NCBI GenBank assembly: GCA_027886175.1
Contig: JAJNNQ010000006.1
Location: 5,518,001-5,582,000 of the forward strand
Source of the DNA: Phylloscopus collybita
Lineage: Eukaryota; Chordata; Aves; Passeriformes; Phylloscopidae
Length of the DNA stretch: 64,000 bases
Direction of reading: 5' to 3'
Shown here: positions 11,340-24,620 of the stretch, piece by piece
Layout of the letters: each line of letters starts with the position of its first letter
Numbering within the stretch: the first letter of the stretch is position 1
The notes under the pieces: model-generated
Database searches by the model: none
Told to the model about the DNA's origin: nothing
Seen by the model: only the letters and a program-made list of their open reading frames with translations
Program-made: the position numbers and the translations under genes

Positions 11340-11665
11340 GACTTTCTACTGAAAAGGCGGTATTAGCGACCAAAATCTCTGTTCTTCATAACACATTCAG
11401 CAGCAAAGACTCGCAAAGCAAAATCCTTCTTTGTCCTGCATAACCTGTAGTGCGTGCACTGGCACGTCTGTTATCAGTGCAGTGCACTGTGCGACTGCAA
11501 ACAGTAATACAATCAGGTTTTCATTTATATTAATGTGGCTAAGCTCTGTGTTTGATCATGTTAAGAGATATGCACTTGCTAAATGTAATTCCCATATATT
11601 AATATATTACCTACAAAAGGCCATTGTTTACGTAATGTGATTCGCATGAAGATTCTGAATGAAAA
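11340..11665. promoter_or_regulatory. Candidate conserved non-coding element retaining CpGs
   Basis: This unrepeated AT-rich block keeps about ten CpG dinucleotides (for example in 'ggcggtattagcgacc', 'gtgcgtgcactggcacgtc', 'tttacgtaatgtgattcgc') where the neighbouring kilobases have very few. CpG retention in non-island unique DNA can mark constraint or lack of methylation. The frame 11431-11640 overlaps it but has no exon boundaries. Confidence 0.25.
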
Positions 11666-14600
11666 TTTATCAGCGAGATTGGTAAATATTCTCATTTAGT
11701 TTTAGATTAGAAGAATTAAAAAAAAAAAAAAAAAAGGATTCAGATGAAATTGGTAAATGTCCATCAACAGCAGATGTACTATCAGCATCTCTTAAGACAA
11801 AACTCATCATAATGTATAAACCAAATCTCACAGTCCTGGAACAGGACTACATCCATTATTGTTATCGAGTGAAAACTGAACTTTGTATTTCTCTTATGGG
11901 GAAATTACCTTCTTCATGCATGAAGAACTTTGGCAAAATAAGATCCAGATTTCAGCAGTGTGGCCCAACATGATCCCTATATTACCATTAAGATTGTACT
12001 GGTAATGGATTTTCCAGCAGCTGATATTCATAAGGTTGAAAGTAACCAGCAGGCTTTTCTACAGTTTAGCAGGAGTTAAAGACACATCCTCAAAAGGCAG
12101 AAAACCTGGCTCAGTGTCTTCCTTGGCTTGGATGGACTCAAACTCCTATTTCCCAAACACATCCATTTTGCATTTTTTTCTTTTTTTTTAATTGAGTATG
12201 AACAAGAACAAAGACTCAGATGCAAGGATTCACATGCTGAGATATCCTACTCTCTGTTATCATAATCTTATGCTTTTCCTCACTGGAAAGTTTTTTGTTT
12301 AGGTGCCAGCACTGTCTTCAAACCCTTTCAAGAAATAGAAGGAATTTAACCAGGGACTAACCATGACCTCAATAAGTGCACTCCCCACTGAGGTATGAGC
12401 AGAAAGGGATATATGCTCATATTTACTGTAATTTAGCTCTCCTGAAAACAGGAAATTGCATTCTTCTGGATACCTCCTTATGACTTCTTTTCGCATATCA
12501 CAGGTGCTTAATTTGTAATAACTGAGGTCCTGTTAGTAAATTGGAGCTCTGTTCCCAATTACTTCAAAAATGTATCTGAAAAGCATTTTATATCAATGTT
12601 ACTTGGCAGAGGACGAAACAATCCTGATGTGATTGGTATTCAGTTCTCCATGTACCTCCATTTATAGGTAGATATCATCCTACCTGCCCAGACAGAGTTA
12701 AAGATTTTATGAGGTAGAACCAGGAGAAGAAGAAAAGCTATGGGAGATGGAAAAAATAATCAGTATTATACTAAAGATGTTTTTGGTGTTGTTTTTTTTT
12801 TTTCTGGACAAGTTCGTTTTTAAGAGTAATTTAACTAAGCTGAGAAATTTTAGTCTGCCTTACTAGACCTGAATTTCGAGGAGATAATGAAGCCCTAATG
12901 ATGGCAGGGTTTAATGGGATGAACATGAATGAAGTAGTTACCAACAGGTGGGTAAAAGTCTCTGACAAAGGGGTACATAAACTGAAAGAAGTCTATTGAG
13001 CTGACTGGAATGTATCAAAGCTTCAGCAAAAATTTTCCTTGAGAGAGGAAGGAAATATCCAGAAAAGGTTATTTTATTTTTAGCTCTCTGCTCTGCATGT
13101 GTGTACCTTTGAAAAAGAAAGTGCTTTGTTCTGAAAAAAACATTCTAAAAAAACTGCAGTCAGCTCAGCAGTCACAAATCCCTGAAGGAAGAAGGGCTCA
13201 CAGATGCCAGATGCACTTGTCATGCTACTAGAGCTGGAGAAATGGGAATGTCTGGCTAGTGATCCATTTCAGATTTAATCTTTTGAGAGTGGCCTGGTCA
13301 CTGAGTACCTGGAAGAAAGATGGAAACAGTCCAAAGGGATGATCTCCCAAAGACAATAATGCTCGGTGTTGTCCAGTGACAATTTTTAGCTGGTGTCAAA
13401 GACAGCTGAAGGAACCTCTGTCCCCAGGCACTTGTTCTACATCTCACTACCCCATCAGTTTGGCAAACATAACTTTTACTGGGGCTGCACTGTAACCTAA
13501 AGCATCAAAACCGTCAGGCTAAAAAGAAACCCCCCAGTATGGACTGGGAACCTCTTTAAATCACAGCTGGTCTTTCTCCTGACCTCCATGTCAGCACGGC
13601 CATTCAGACATGCTCAGCATTACAAAGAGGGAAACAGGCAGCAGTGTTAAGGTCCGAGGGAACAGCTACAGGTGGCAAAAGGGGTTGGGACTTTGCCAGG
13701 CCACCCAACCAGTATGGTTTACACCCCTGTGATGCCCACATTGCTCACAGTGTGCACCAGGTCTGGCCATGTATTGCAAATTGCTGCATCTGTTCCTAAG
13801 TTCCAGTACGCATTGGTTGATGGTTTGCCCTAGATTTGGGAAAGATATGGTCAAATGACCTTGGGATCAATGGAGACACAGTGTAGCCTTGTCATGAGAG
13901 TGAAGAATTTTCTTTTTCTGAAAGCATATAATACTCCTTTTTGCTTGCATTTCATAGATCAGCATTCATTTACAGAAAAGCTCGAAGTAAGAGATGTTAT
14001 TATCTTGGAGGCAATTAAAATCTTATTCTTATCCATGAGCAGGGCAATAACCTGGGAGGTCCCTTTTATATTTTATGGAGTACAACATAAAACCACTGAA
14101 GCAATATCAGATGACTCTTTGACAACATATTATGTGGTGCCGCCACACTACTGGAAAAACTACTGACATTTTTTAAAGGGAAAGTTGTGGTGCAGTTTTC
14201 CATGAGACACTGATTAATATGCTATTGAGTCTATAAATAAGGTGCCAACCAGCAGCAGTTGTGACAGCATTTCTGCACCTTGCTAAGCTGGGGCTGAGAT
14301 CAGTAAGTCAGTTCACATAGGCCAGTTATCTACGATGTATCAGTAATGAATGGTGAAAGGCAGGATATGAGTTGCTATTTAGAGGGAAGGTGTTCAGAAA
14401 AATAAGGACTAAATGAGAATTTCTTCATACAACTTTAGCCTCGTTACAAACATACTCAGACAGAAAAATGAGAGAAGTGTCTACGTGCAAAACAAGCAAT
14501 AAATCTGAAGATAATAGAAAGCAGTGAGTGGCATTCCAAGGCCACACACTGCATTTCATCATATGTGCCAAAAAAACCACCAACCCACAGAGAAATAAGA

Positions 14601-14879
14601 CCCTAAGCAACCCTCTGATCTTTGTTTTAGGCTTTAGGTAGTTAGTCTTGTGGGCCTGTGTCTTTTCTTATTCAGCCCCATTTTGCTACAAACTCAATGA
14701 ATTTTGAGTGCATAAATAATAGCATAACTTTTTTTTTTTTCCTGTGTTCTGGACAAGATAGTAATTTTGAAATATCTTCAGGTTCATCTCAAAGGTTTAT
14801 ACTGTGGAAATAGTGAGGCTGCAGTAGAAGCATTGGTGGAATGACAGAAAACATTTAATGAATGAGGTCCCTGGGATGC

Positions 14880-15015
14880 TTTGATTTGCGAATAACTTGA
14901 ACACATGGTTTGATCAGGCAGCTGTCTGTGTGCAGTTTGTCATTTCTAAACTCTGTTTTTTGTAGCAGATTAATTAAAGTCTATACAGTGTTCTTGTCTC
15001 AATTAGAAAATGGGC
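14880..15015. promoter_or_regulatory. Candidate conserved non-coding element
   Basis: This unique segment has 'cagattaattaaagtc' and 'ctcaattagaaaat' homeodomain-type cores and an E-box CAGCTG ('caggcagctgtctg'). No repeat match is seen. Function is inferred only from motif crowding. Confidence 0.18.
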
Positions 15016-15298
15016 ACCATAAGAAAAACTAACCTCTCACAAGTTATTGGTATAGACTATTGAAATAATAATAATATTTTCAGTGTCCCAGAGACAGGTT
15101 TGCAACTAATGGTATGTGTTTTCTTATTGCAGTTGTGTATCCTTATCAACAATAGTTTATAAAAAGACTTATTCATATTTCAACAATCTATATCAACAAT
15201 TTTTGTGACATTTCTTTTGCTTTAAATTTTGCCATTAGTCTTCTCCAAGCAAACCATCCTCAGGTCTGTTTAGTGTGTTATCACATCCATGGCACTTC

Positions 15299-15442
15299 AC
15301 TGGACTCACTCCAGCATATCTGTGTCAGTATTGCACTGGGGAGCCCAGAATTGGACCCAGAATTCCAGATATGTCCCACTGGGACTGGGCACAGGGGAAG
15401 GATCACCTCCCTCTGTCTCCTGCCAGTGCTCTTCTTTTCACA
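15299..15442 (-). mobile_element. CR1 LINE internal-3' fragment
   Basis: The segment 'ctggactcactccagcatat', 'gtattgcactggggagcc', 'cagaattggacccag' and 'ggatcacctccctctg' follows the CR1 region just upstream of the 3' end, in reverse orientation. The terminal tail is absent at its left side, so this is a fragment. Three overlapping frames between 15273 and 15589 are shadows of it. Confidence 0.82.
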
Positions 15443-15466
15443 AGAGCCTTCCTTGGTTTTCTTCTA

Positions 15467-15528
15467 ACTAAAAAAAAAAAAATCAAAAACAACCAAAGCG
15501 CACACACCCCCCAAACAAACAAACACCC
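15467..15528 (+). repeat. A/C-rich low-complexity tract
   Basis: A poly-A run is followed by AAAC, ACACACCCCCC and CAAACAAACAAACACCC units. It lies close downstream of the CR1 fragment but does not resemble a CR1 tail. Confidence 0.8.
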
Positions 15529-15529
15529 T

Positions 15530-18500
15530 ACTGTTTCTTTGCAGGTCTTTAAGAAACATTACATTGTATGCTTCTATCAGGAACAATAACTTGTGAACTG
15601 CAAAGGAATGTAGATGCAGCATACTGATTTAGGAATTGTCATATTGACACTGGTATTGACACTCATTGATTTTGGGGTGTGTGTATAATTAAAGAATAAT
15701 CTGCACCACACAGCAGCTATTACCAAATGTTTGTAGGATACCAAATGATGGTAGGATATCATCACAGGATATAATATGGTTCCTAATATGTTTTCTCCTT
15801 ACAGATCAATCCTGAAACTCTAAATTCAACTTCTTTATTTTTGTTTGGCATTGCTGCTTGATGTTATAGCTGGACAATTTTATTAATAGAATTCTGTGTA
15901 GACTTCCTTTAATTTTGCTGGTTTATTAATCTCAAGAGTGTCCTGTGACAGTCCGTTTAACAGGATGGTCACACTTTTCTGGTTTGTCTACTCAATCAAA
16001 CTGTTCTTTATTCAAATTTGGAGTTGTTGTTTTTCAGTGTATCTGGATGTCCTTTCAGTCTTTTAGAGAAAAGAATGAAGAAAGCTATTATTTTCATCTC
16101 CACTATTCATTATTTACATTCCTAATTATTTCTTGCCTCCTTGTGATTTAAATGCTTTTGCATTAAAAATACTATTTTCTTTTTGAGATTTTTTTTACAT
16201 GTATTAATCATTCTTGTTGTCATAAGGGCTTTGTTTTTCCAAATGATGTCAGCAGAGTAATTTTATGGCATTTTAGCTTTATGCTTAATGCTTGTATATC
16301 AAAGTATATAATCAGTTATGTCTGATGATTGACTGATTACTGTTTTCTGTGTAAACATGCACAGAGGTATTCTTTGGATTTCACCTTGACAGTGAAATTG
16401 TAGGCTATTTTCCTTTGTTAAAGCATTACAAAACCCGTTTGCCTGCTTTTTGGCGTTTCTTACCTTTCCTAAGCAAAAATTCCATTCTGTTCTTCATTAT
16501 TTCCTTTTTGTTTACCAGAGGGACATCAATTAAAAAGATCAGGCATTATGAAAAGTCATTATTGCTTAAAGACTTTTAAACCCGTGCTTTTGTGACTCCC
16601 TTGTTACCTATTTTCATATAAACTCTTCCAAATTTGCTAAGCTGATACGAATTGAGATAAATTAGATCATTTGTAGCCTAGACTTTACTGCCAAATTTGG
16701 ATCTGTAGTCTGTGTGCTTCCCTGTACAGAGCATGGCATTGTGTGCTGGATCTTCTTGGAGGATGAAATCTCAAATTTGCTCTCAGTCCAGACAGCTATT
16801 TTGCTTCCCCAGCACAGCTAGCAGTCGTTGCTTCCCTCGTTTTCTTTCCACAATTGTCAACAATTACCTCCCATGTGCTCGTCTCTCCAGTGCTTTCTGT
16901 GCCAGCAGTTTGATCGTAGTATCCCACACTCCTTGAGAGATTTTAAGAATGTATATTTGAGCACACCCCTGAAGATGATGGTAGCAAGAATTTTCTGCTT
17001 CATAGTGGTGGCAAGGTACTTCATTGAGCTCACATTTCTTGTTTGCAAGGAAGGTGGGGATTCTTTCATGTTAAATGACAAATTTGTTGAAACCCTGCTT
17101 AAAAATTACCTTGACTCATTTTGAGTCAAATAGTCATTTTCAATTTGAGCACCTAATGAAACTCACACAGGGGAAAATATTTGTACTTGTGTGAACTGTG
17201 GGTGAAGCATATTGAAATACATGATTGATTCTGCAGTATTTAGACCTTCATTTTGCACTTGATCCACAATTTCTTTAAAGAAATAATTATATTGTAGAGT
17301 TCAGTTCTGTCTGTGGAACTCTTTGACAAAAAGACTGGCATTTTTGTAATGTAAAGTGGAACTTCCCCAGTTCTTATCTGAACTTTCCAATCTGCAATGG
17401 TTTTGAATAGAATAGAATCTGCTTTCAAAAAAGCCCCCAAGTTTGGCTTGGTAACAGTGGACAAGAGTTTAAACAGGAGAAAAAAACCTGTTGTACATCA
17501 AACTGTGAAAACTATCAAATGGAGAGCAAGGCTGGAATTACACAAGGAGTTCTGCAAGCTGATGAGTATTTTTTACTATGGAAAATCAGGTATCTTCCTT
17601 CTCATTTAAGAATTCATGGTAATGACAGCACTGCAGTTGTTTACAGAGGCCTGGCACCGGGCTGCATTTGCATTTGCCCAAGGCTTCATCGACCTGCTTA
17701 AATTGGTAGGTTTGGTATTACTTGCAAGACTCCTGCCTGCTTCCAAACACTACAGGTGCTCCAGAGAATAGGTATTAATGGAACTTCTGTGGTTTGAAAG
17801 GTTGTTAAATGTTGATTGATAGAAACTCTTTCATCAGGTGCCTTGCAGCATGTGAGTAGCTGTTTTAAGGCAGGTGGGTCATGGCCACAGGTTGGAGATG
17901 GGTGACACCTGAAGGAGTAAAGTGCTGCTTCATTAAGGCCTGTTCAGTGCACAGACACACACACAAAAACAAACAAAGAAACCCCACCCCCCACCCCCCC
18001 CCCAAAAAAAAAAAAAAGTATTTAAGCTCAAGATTAGGAATCATGAAATAACCACCTAAGATCATGGAGACCAGATATTCCACCACAAGGCAGCTGTAGT
18101 CCACTAGCCAGATAAGCAGTGTGAGTGAAGAAAGTGAAGGAGGGATTCACACTGTGTTGGGGTGAGTCTGCTTTACAAAAGTGTTAGCATGGCTACAGTA
18201 CTGAAGAAGTACTATGTGGCTGTATTTATATAAATAATGCACGAAACAAAACTTTATTTTAAAACTTCTTTACGAATTAAATTAGGTTGTGGTGTATTTC
18301 TATTTCTTTACACCTTTTGGAGTGTTTAGGACATGACTCAAACTTGCCTTCGTACGCAGCAGCTGTGAACCTACTCTCTACTCAAGTTAGGGCTCAAGTA
18401 ATGAAAAAACACCATAAGTGTTTCAGGACTGTGTAGCCCTGTGCAGAGAAGAGTAATAAAATGTCACCCTATGTGATGTAAGTTCTCAGCATTAATTTTT

Positions 18501-19621
18501 CTGGAAATACAAATATGCAGTTGTCACTTACCATCATGACTTCAGGGGAAAATGGATAAACACCTCAACAAAGCCAACTGAAAAATAAAAACAACTCCAA
18601 AATCTAGGCATGGCTGATATTACAGCTAACTTCATCTGAAGAGGTGATGTACAGTTTATGCTCTCACAAATCAATGACTAGAACATACACAGGAAATAGA
18701 TAAACCTCATTCTAACCTTAATTCAGCCTAAAATAATTTGAACACCGATCTCTGATAAACTATGAGAATGCTCTTAGGTCATTGGAGCATTTAGTGTAAA
18801 AAGACTTAAAAGCTCTCTGTTAAATGTATAGCCAGGCATACAAGAGAGCTCTCTGCACAACTGACAGAAAAGCCACCACCCAACAGAAGGAACAAAACCC
18901 AAAAATAACAACAGCAATAACCACAACAACAGCAACACAAAAGGAGGGGAAATAAAAAAAAAGGGGGGGGGACCCCAGGCAAATTAAAAAAAATAAAAGG
19001 GAAGGTCTTCTTTAGCTTTGTGCCTAGGACATCTAGCCAAAATGATAAAAATCAGCTTAAGGGTTTATGTACAACGCTTATGTCATACCATGAAACAAGG
19101 AGCAGAACCCAAAATCTCCCTATTTGTGCAGTGCCCTGAGTTCGCTCTGGGTTTTCACATTCATGAGCAGATCTAGTGCCTTTTTCTAACCTGGCTGCAC
19201 ATAATGCCAGCTATGAGACATGCTGAGAACACTCTTCTAGTGACTAAGTCTCTGGGGGAAGTTACATTTCTTTCTGCTGAGTCTGAGGACCTCCCCATCT
19301 TCTTAAAGCAAGACCATTGTGCAGTACCTTTGTACTCCTGTCACAATGCTCTCCTCGCTTTCCTGCAGAGAGAGCTCCTGACACCTGACCAAAGACGGGA
19401 GGAGCACTCAGTCTGCACTGGACTGACAGCCAGTTTCTCACCATCATATCCTCTTCCCTCTCCCATCCTGTTATCTTCCCCTGTAGTTGCTGTGGGCCAA
19501 GCAGTGGGTGACAGGACTCTGTCTCTCTCTTTTCGTGTCCCTGTCCTTCACTTTCTGCAGCTGACACACCACAGCAGGCAGCAGAGCTCCTGGGCTGGAG
19601 GCTGCAGCAGTGTAAGGATAA
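15530..19621. other. Unique non-coding sequence
   Basis: No gene is supported. It contains A/C-rich tracts at 17955-18017 and about 18888-18960, followed by a run of nine G (18963-18971). The longest open frame of the window starts here (19204) but runs into a CR1 tail and is rejected as a gene. Confidence 0.5.
17955..18017 (+). repeat. A/C-only tract with poly-C and poly-A
   Basis: The order is (AC)n, then AAAC units, C-runs of up to ten, then 14 A. Apart from one G at 17978 the tract is purely A and C. Confidence 0.88.
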
Positions 19622-19682
19622 CAACTGGACTCAATGACCTTAGAGGCCTTTTCCACCCTGAATTATCTTATGATTCTATGAC
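19622..19682 (+). mobile_element. CR1 LINE 3' terminus, plus strand
   Basis: The segment 'ctggactcaatgacctta', 'gaggccttttccaccctg' and 'ttatgattctatgac' is the last 60 bases of a CR1 copy with its tail. The remainder upstream is either absent or too diverged to recognise. Confidence 0.8.
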
Positions 19683-22600
19683 GAATAAGAAGGCAAGGTG
19701 GGGCTCCACTACCACTGGCAGCAAGGGACCCTCCAGCAGGACTTGGAAAATACAGAAATGGTAATAGCCTAGATTGTGATAGCTTCTATATTATGCTTGG
19801 CTGCAGCATTCAGAGAACTTCAATGACATCTTTTCTTCTGTAAAATGATATGCAGGATCTTCCTACAGCATATAAGTTCTTGCTGGAAATGCACCAGCTT
19901 CACTTGGAGGTGTATTGTGCCATACTGAACAGACCTCACCAGTGACATGGTGGTCAGCAGGGAAAAGCTGTATGAAAATCACTGGCATAAAGGAAATACT
20001 GTAATATAGACTCATCCAGGTTATTCAGAAATAACAACATTCTTGCACAGTAGCTGCTGGAAGGGAATGTGATCTGAGCACACTTTGGTAGCAACACTAG
20101 AATGGAGACAGGACTCCATTTAAGAGACTTAAGTTTTACAATGTCTGTTCAGTGTGTCAAACTGATGCAAATAGACAAAATGGAAAGACTGTCTGACAAG
20201 AATTCATGCTTCTGAAGAGATCGTCAACTGTGGATTTTGAAAACAAAATTGATGGTCAAAATGACTAAAAATTGGACACTTTGGGGGCAGGGGAGGAGTA
20301 CAAAAGGGGGGAAAAAGGCAAAAAGCCCCTGTCAATTCTTGGAGTGAAGTTGGAAGAGGGATAAATCAGATGGCTCTGAGGAAAATGAAGTGCACATGTT
20401 ACATTGCTCATGAAGGATGGAAGCAAGGCATTACCATGTGCCAGTGGAGCTGAACAACCTCCACAGCAGATGTGAGCTGATATGATCTGTGAAGATGCAC
20501 TGTAACAGCGCAGAGCACAACTGAAAACTCCACTCTTTGCATATATGTTAGAAAATGTGGTGATACATACTTCCACTGTGTAATAAAAAAAGCAAAATAA
20601 AAGCGTATTACAAGGCAGAGATTGGTTGCCAGAACAAGAATTGAACTGGCATCCTGTTTGCACTCGCAGTGTGAACAGTCAGTGCCAGATCAATCACTTG
20701 TTCAAGCAGAGTTATGGATCTCACTGGGTGTAAAATGTAGAGTGTATATCCAGGAGGAGATCTAACCACAAGGCCAATTATTTTTGCCCTCAGAGTAAAA
20801 ATGACCTAAAGAGCAATTTAGACTTGCTGGGAAACAGGATATCACTTCCCTAGTGTGGTTGAGTGGATGGCACTTAGGAATAAAAACATGTTATTGTTAA
20901 TTGTGTGCGAGTTCCTTCGTTTAACAAGGACCCTCTCAGGCTACAAAATGCAATAAATTGGCCAGGCAGGACCACAGAGGAAGCTGGGGGACTGTTGGAA
21001 GGATTGGGCTGGTACAAACTTCTAGAGGTGTTTTTGTCTGTCATATGCACTGTAACATGGTAAATTAGTGAGATAAATATAAGTTAGGAAGTGTGCTCAT
21101 CCTCCTGCTCTGAGGATGAGCCCACCCTCCCTAGAGTACCTTGCACTGGTGTTTGTCTAACCTTTTCCTTGAAAACCATTGATGATGGGTTGGTGTCATG
21201 CCTGGGGGTGAAGGGGGAGCTGTTGACTACACATTTTCTGATATTCCTCATCTCCAGGGATGACAGCTTGCAGCACAATTATCCTGGCTGGCTCCCTGCA
21301 AAGTGCATTTGCCAGCCACTGAACCTCTTGAGGGCTCAGATCTCTGCACTCTGCCTTAGGGTGATGATTTCCACAGAGGCAGTGCTTCCCAGTTTATCAT
21401 CTCCGCCCTGGTTCGTCCCATGACATTTGGCTCATCCCATGAAACTAGGCTGTCTTTGTAATGAAGCAAATTACAAGTGTAATTATCCAGTTGTCATATG
21501 TCAAAGGAATAGATACACAGGCTGAAAGAAACAAGATTATAAGTGAAGTAAAATTCATCTTAACAATGGGATACATCCCTTGTTTCACTACTAGCCTGAG
21601 ATGCAAACTGCCTTCTGTTGGCCCTCTTTTTAGCAGAAGACCTCTAGGCTTCAGGGTTAGCTGTCTCTCTCCACAAAAGAGACATTCATACCTGTCTTTA
21701 AAGTCCCTTAGATTTACAGCACTCCACGCATGGTGCATTGCAGAAACGTTAGCTGTACATATGTTCCATTCTGTCAGTGCCCTGCAGCATATTCTCATTT
21801 TTTTATTATTAAAAAGGTACCACAGGAACAGATGTTCTCTCGTGGATTGTCTCTAAGGTCAGGCTGTTCCCTCAGCTACGCTGGTGTTGGGGCACAGTGA
21901 GAATTACAGCCCTTCTGTTGTACCTAGTAATTTGGTGATATTCAAATCCACTTTTGCAGTGTTGTGACCTGAGTGAATCTGACCCCATCTTTTCTTTTCG
22001 TGACTTTGAATAATGACTGGCTTTAGTCCCTTCATGTGTGTGCATGAGTGTAAGCATAAGAAAATCATAAAGTATTTACACAAACAATAAATATGTATCT
22101 GAGTGAATATATAAATATATATATCCAAAATTGCAAAAAAAGGGCAAATTACAATGGTAATTTGTTGTCTCCAAATAGTGTTTCTAAACAGTACACAACT
22201 GGATAAATCAAGCTTTCCACATTTTTATTGTTCTATTAATCCTTTTAAGTATTACTCTTTGTTTCTTACTGAGTAGCATCATGCTTATTTCATATTATGT
22301 CCCCAATTTACAGAATAATTTAAGACTTTAATCCTATTATTCCAAATGCTTGCAAGGCCTCATGGTCAGGTACCATCTGTACATTTTCCAAATGTAGCCA
22401 CTCTTGCAATGCAATCAATTCAAAGTAAACTTGCCATAGAAGTGGATCCATGGTCAATCTCTCAGGATCTGATTCTCCTGAAAAATGTTCTCCTCATTTT
22501 ATCAGTGTATTACTTGGAGCAACTCACTTGTGAGGCTTTCTTGAGCAACTATGAAGGTACCACATGACAATTTCACTTAGATAAAATTACATGGGTTTTG

Positions 22601-24029
22601 GTTATAAAAATATAATCTAGATTAACATCAGAACCCCTAGTAAAGTCAGAGTATCTGAAAAGACATACCCCTTCTGATCCACCACAACCTGCCAGAAATT
22701 ACATAAGTCTGTCACAGTTTATCCTTCACAGCTCTCTGTTGGTTGTTCACCCCAGTCTCAACCTTTAAGCCAGTGTCTGTGGAACTGCTCATGGTCCAGG
22801 ACACCACTTTAAGTGGGATGGAGTTGACTGATTGACATCTGGTCCTTAAGGGGCCACATATTTTGTTGTCCTCTTCCCAGCGCCAGCGTGCCAGGTCTCA
22901 CCTGAGACCTACCTGCTGTGCTCTGTGAACATGTCCAAGGAGACAAAAAGGGTCAGGAGTGCTATTCCAGTGCTTGTCAGTCGCTATGTAGTCACTGGTT
23001 CCTGTGTGTCATCATGGATGAAACTTTAACTAATTATTCTTGGTTGCCTGGACTCTTTTTGTTTAATCAGACACAGGATATATTTACCTTCCTCTTGATC
23101 ACTTCAACCTGCCTTGAATCCACAAGTTCTTGAAGACCATGAGGATTACAGAGTCTGTTTTTTCTCAATTCCTCAGTACCTTGGCAGGAATTTCTTCGAG
23201 GAATACTGACAAAAATTCATCCACACTATTTAGGTGTTATTTCTTTATTCTATTCCTCTCCTAGCTTATGTTTCTGTCTCCTCCTAAAACCATTGCTCTA
23301 GGCAGATGATCACATAATATAGTTTTTATGAAGACTGGTGCAAGAGATTTTTCATACAACTTTGTACCATTAATTATTGCTGTCCTCTGATCTGAATAAT
23401 CAGCTTGTGTATTCTGTTGTCTTTTTCACACTTCTATTTTATTTCTAAATGTTTCTTTAGTTTCCTTTTATGTTCTTTGCTCCTTGTAAAATGACTTTTT
23501 CTGATTTTATCCCTGCTGTTTTTCTGCTTCCTTAATATTGGTATGATCAAATAAAGTGGGAGGTTCTTGCTTGTACTTCCAGAACTAGAGTGTTACTTGT
23601 TTTTGTAAGCAAACATGGAAGTCCAGATCTAAAATCCCATCTCGTAGGGACATTGAAATGGAATCTTCAGCGCTGACATTTTCTCTGAACATCACAATGA
23701 GTATGGTCTTTAATGCTCAAAGAAAACTGGTTTGAATCACCTGGATTTTTTTTTTTTTTAATTTCATACAAGTACAATGTGAACTTATTGTAGTAGAGAG
23801 GAAAAAAAGTTTTATGAATAATCTTGAAAAGTTGCCTGTTTAAATACCAACTGAAATAATCTTTACATTATAATTTTCTTAGAGCTGCTGTGAGCTTGTT
23901 ACCTTTCCAAAATACACAAGTAAAGCACAGCTGAGATGCAGCCAACCTGCAGGGAAGGGTGATAGCCAGGCAGGCTGTTGACAAGACAGAGAAAATGTTG
24001 GTGAAGGACAATGGGGCAATCCTTCTTTT

Positions 24030-24620
24030 CATGAGAGAAATGTCACTCATTCTTTAATATCCTTGCAGAGTAGACAGGGCCTCATTTCTTACAGTCTCAT
24101 ATTACCATAATGGCTCTCTGTTACACATTGAGGAGTCGCTAACAAGGCTACCCCCTGCCCTTTCTTTATAATTACTTCCAGGTTAATGCATCACGTTTCA
24201 TTCAGGTTCATTTGCCCAGGCCATGTTTTTCCCCTTCTGGATGCCCATTCTGGCCTCTCTGCCTCAGACCCTGACAATATGAATATCAGTCTCAAAGTAG
24301 ATTTTTCTGCCTCAGACAACTCTGTAATTTACATTTAGACTTATTTAATTTCCCAGACTCTGCAAGTTACAGAGCTGGGAACATTTTGGCCTGCAAAACC
24401 TTTTTCAAATAGCTGAAACTGCATTCTTACCCTCCTTTCAAACCATCAGACACCAGGTGCTGACCCAGTCCCATTAACCAATTACTCACACGTCACACAA
24501 TTAATCTTTCATTGCGATTCCATCAAGTTCATTCCCATCTCCATATTATTCTTAACAATCCCACTGTATAAAACCTGCACAGCTTTGTCACTGTTCATTT
24601 TGCCCTGGTCTGCACTGCTT
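24030..24620. promoter_or_regulatory. Candidate conserved non-coding block
   Basis: About 600 bases of unique sequence without simple repeats carry several TAAT/ATTA cores ('ggttaatgcatcacg', 'cacacaattaatctttc', 'cattaaccaattactc') and a CRE-like half site 'cacacgtcacacaa'. There is no open frame of note. Regulatory function is inference from composition. Confidence 0.2.

Larger units (their letters stand above)
9431..15298. other. Gene-free unique stretch with conserved-looking blocks
   Basis: No gene is supported. The region contains poly-T and poly-A runs (for example 11719-11735) and three blocks that look like conserved non-coding DNA, listed separately: about 9670-9870, 11340-11665 and 14880-15015. 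The frame at 13855-14166 (103 codons) has no splice context that I trust. Confidence 0.45.

Noticed and set aside
19204..19764. Longest open frame (186 codons, plus strand)
   Set aside because: Its last third crosses a CR1 tail (19622-19682), it is mirrored by open minus-strand frames, and it has no splice or promoter context.
21445..21856. Overlapping long frames on both strands (117 and 131 codons)
   Set aside because: Complementary open frames of similar length are typical of chance; no exon boundaries were found.
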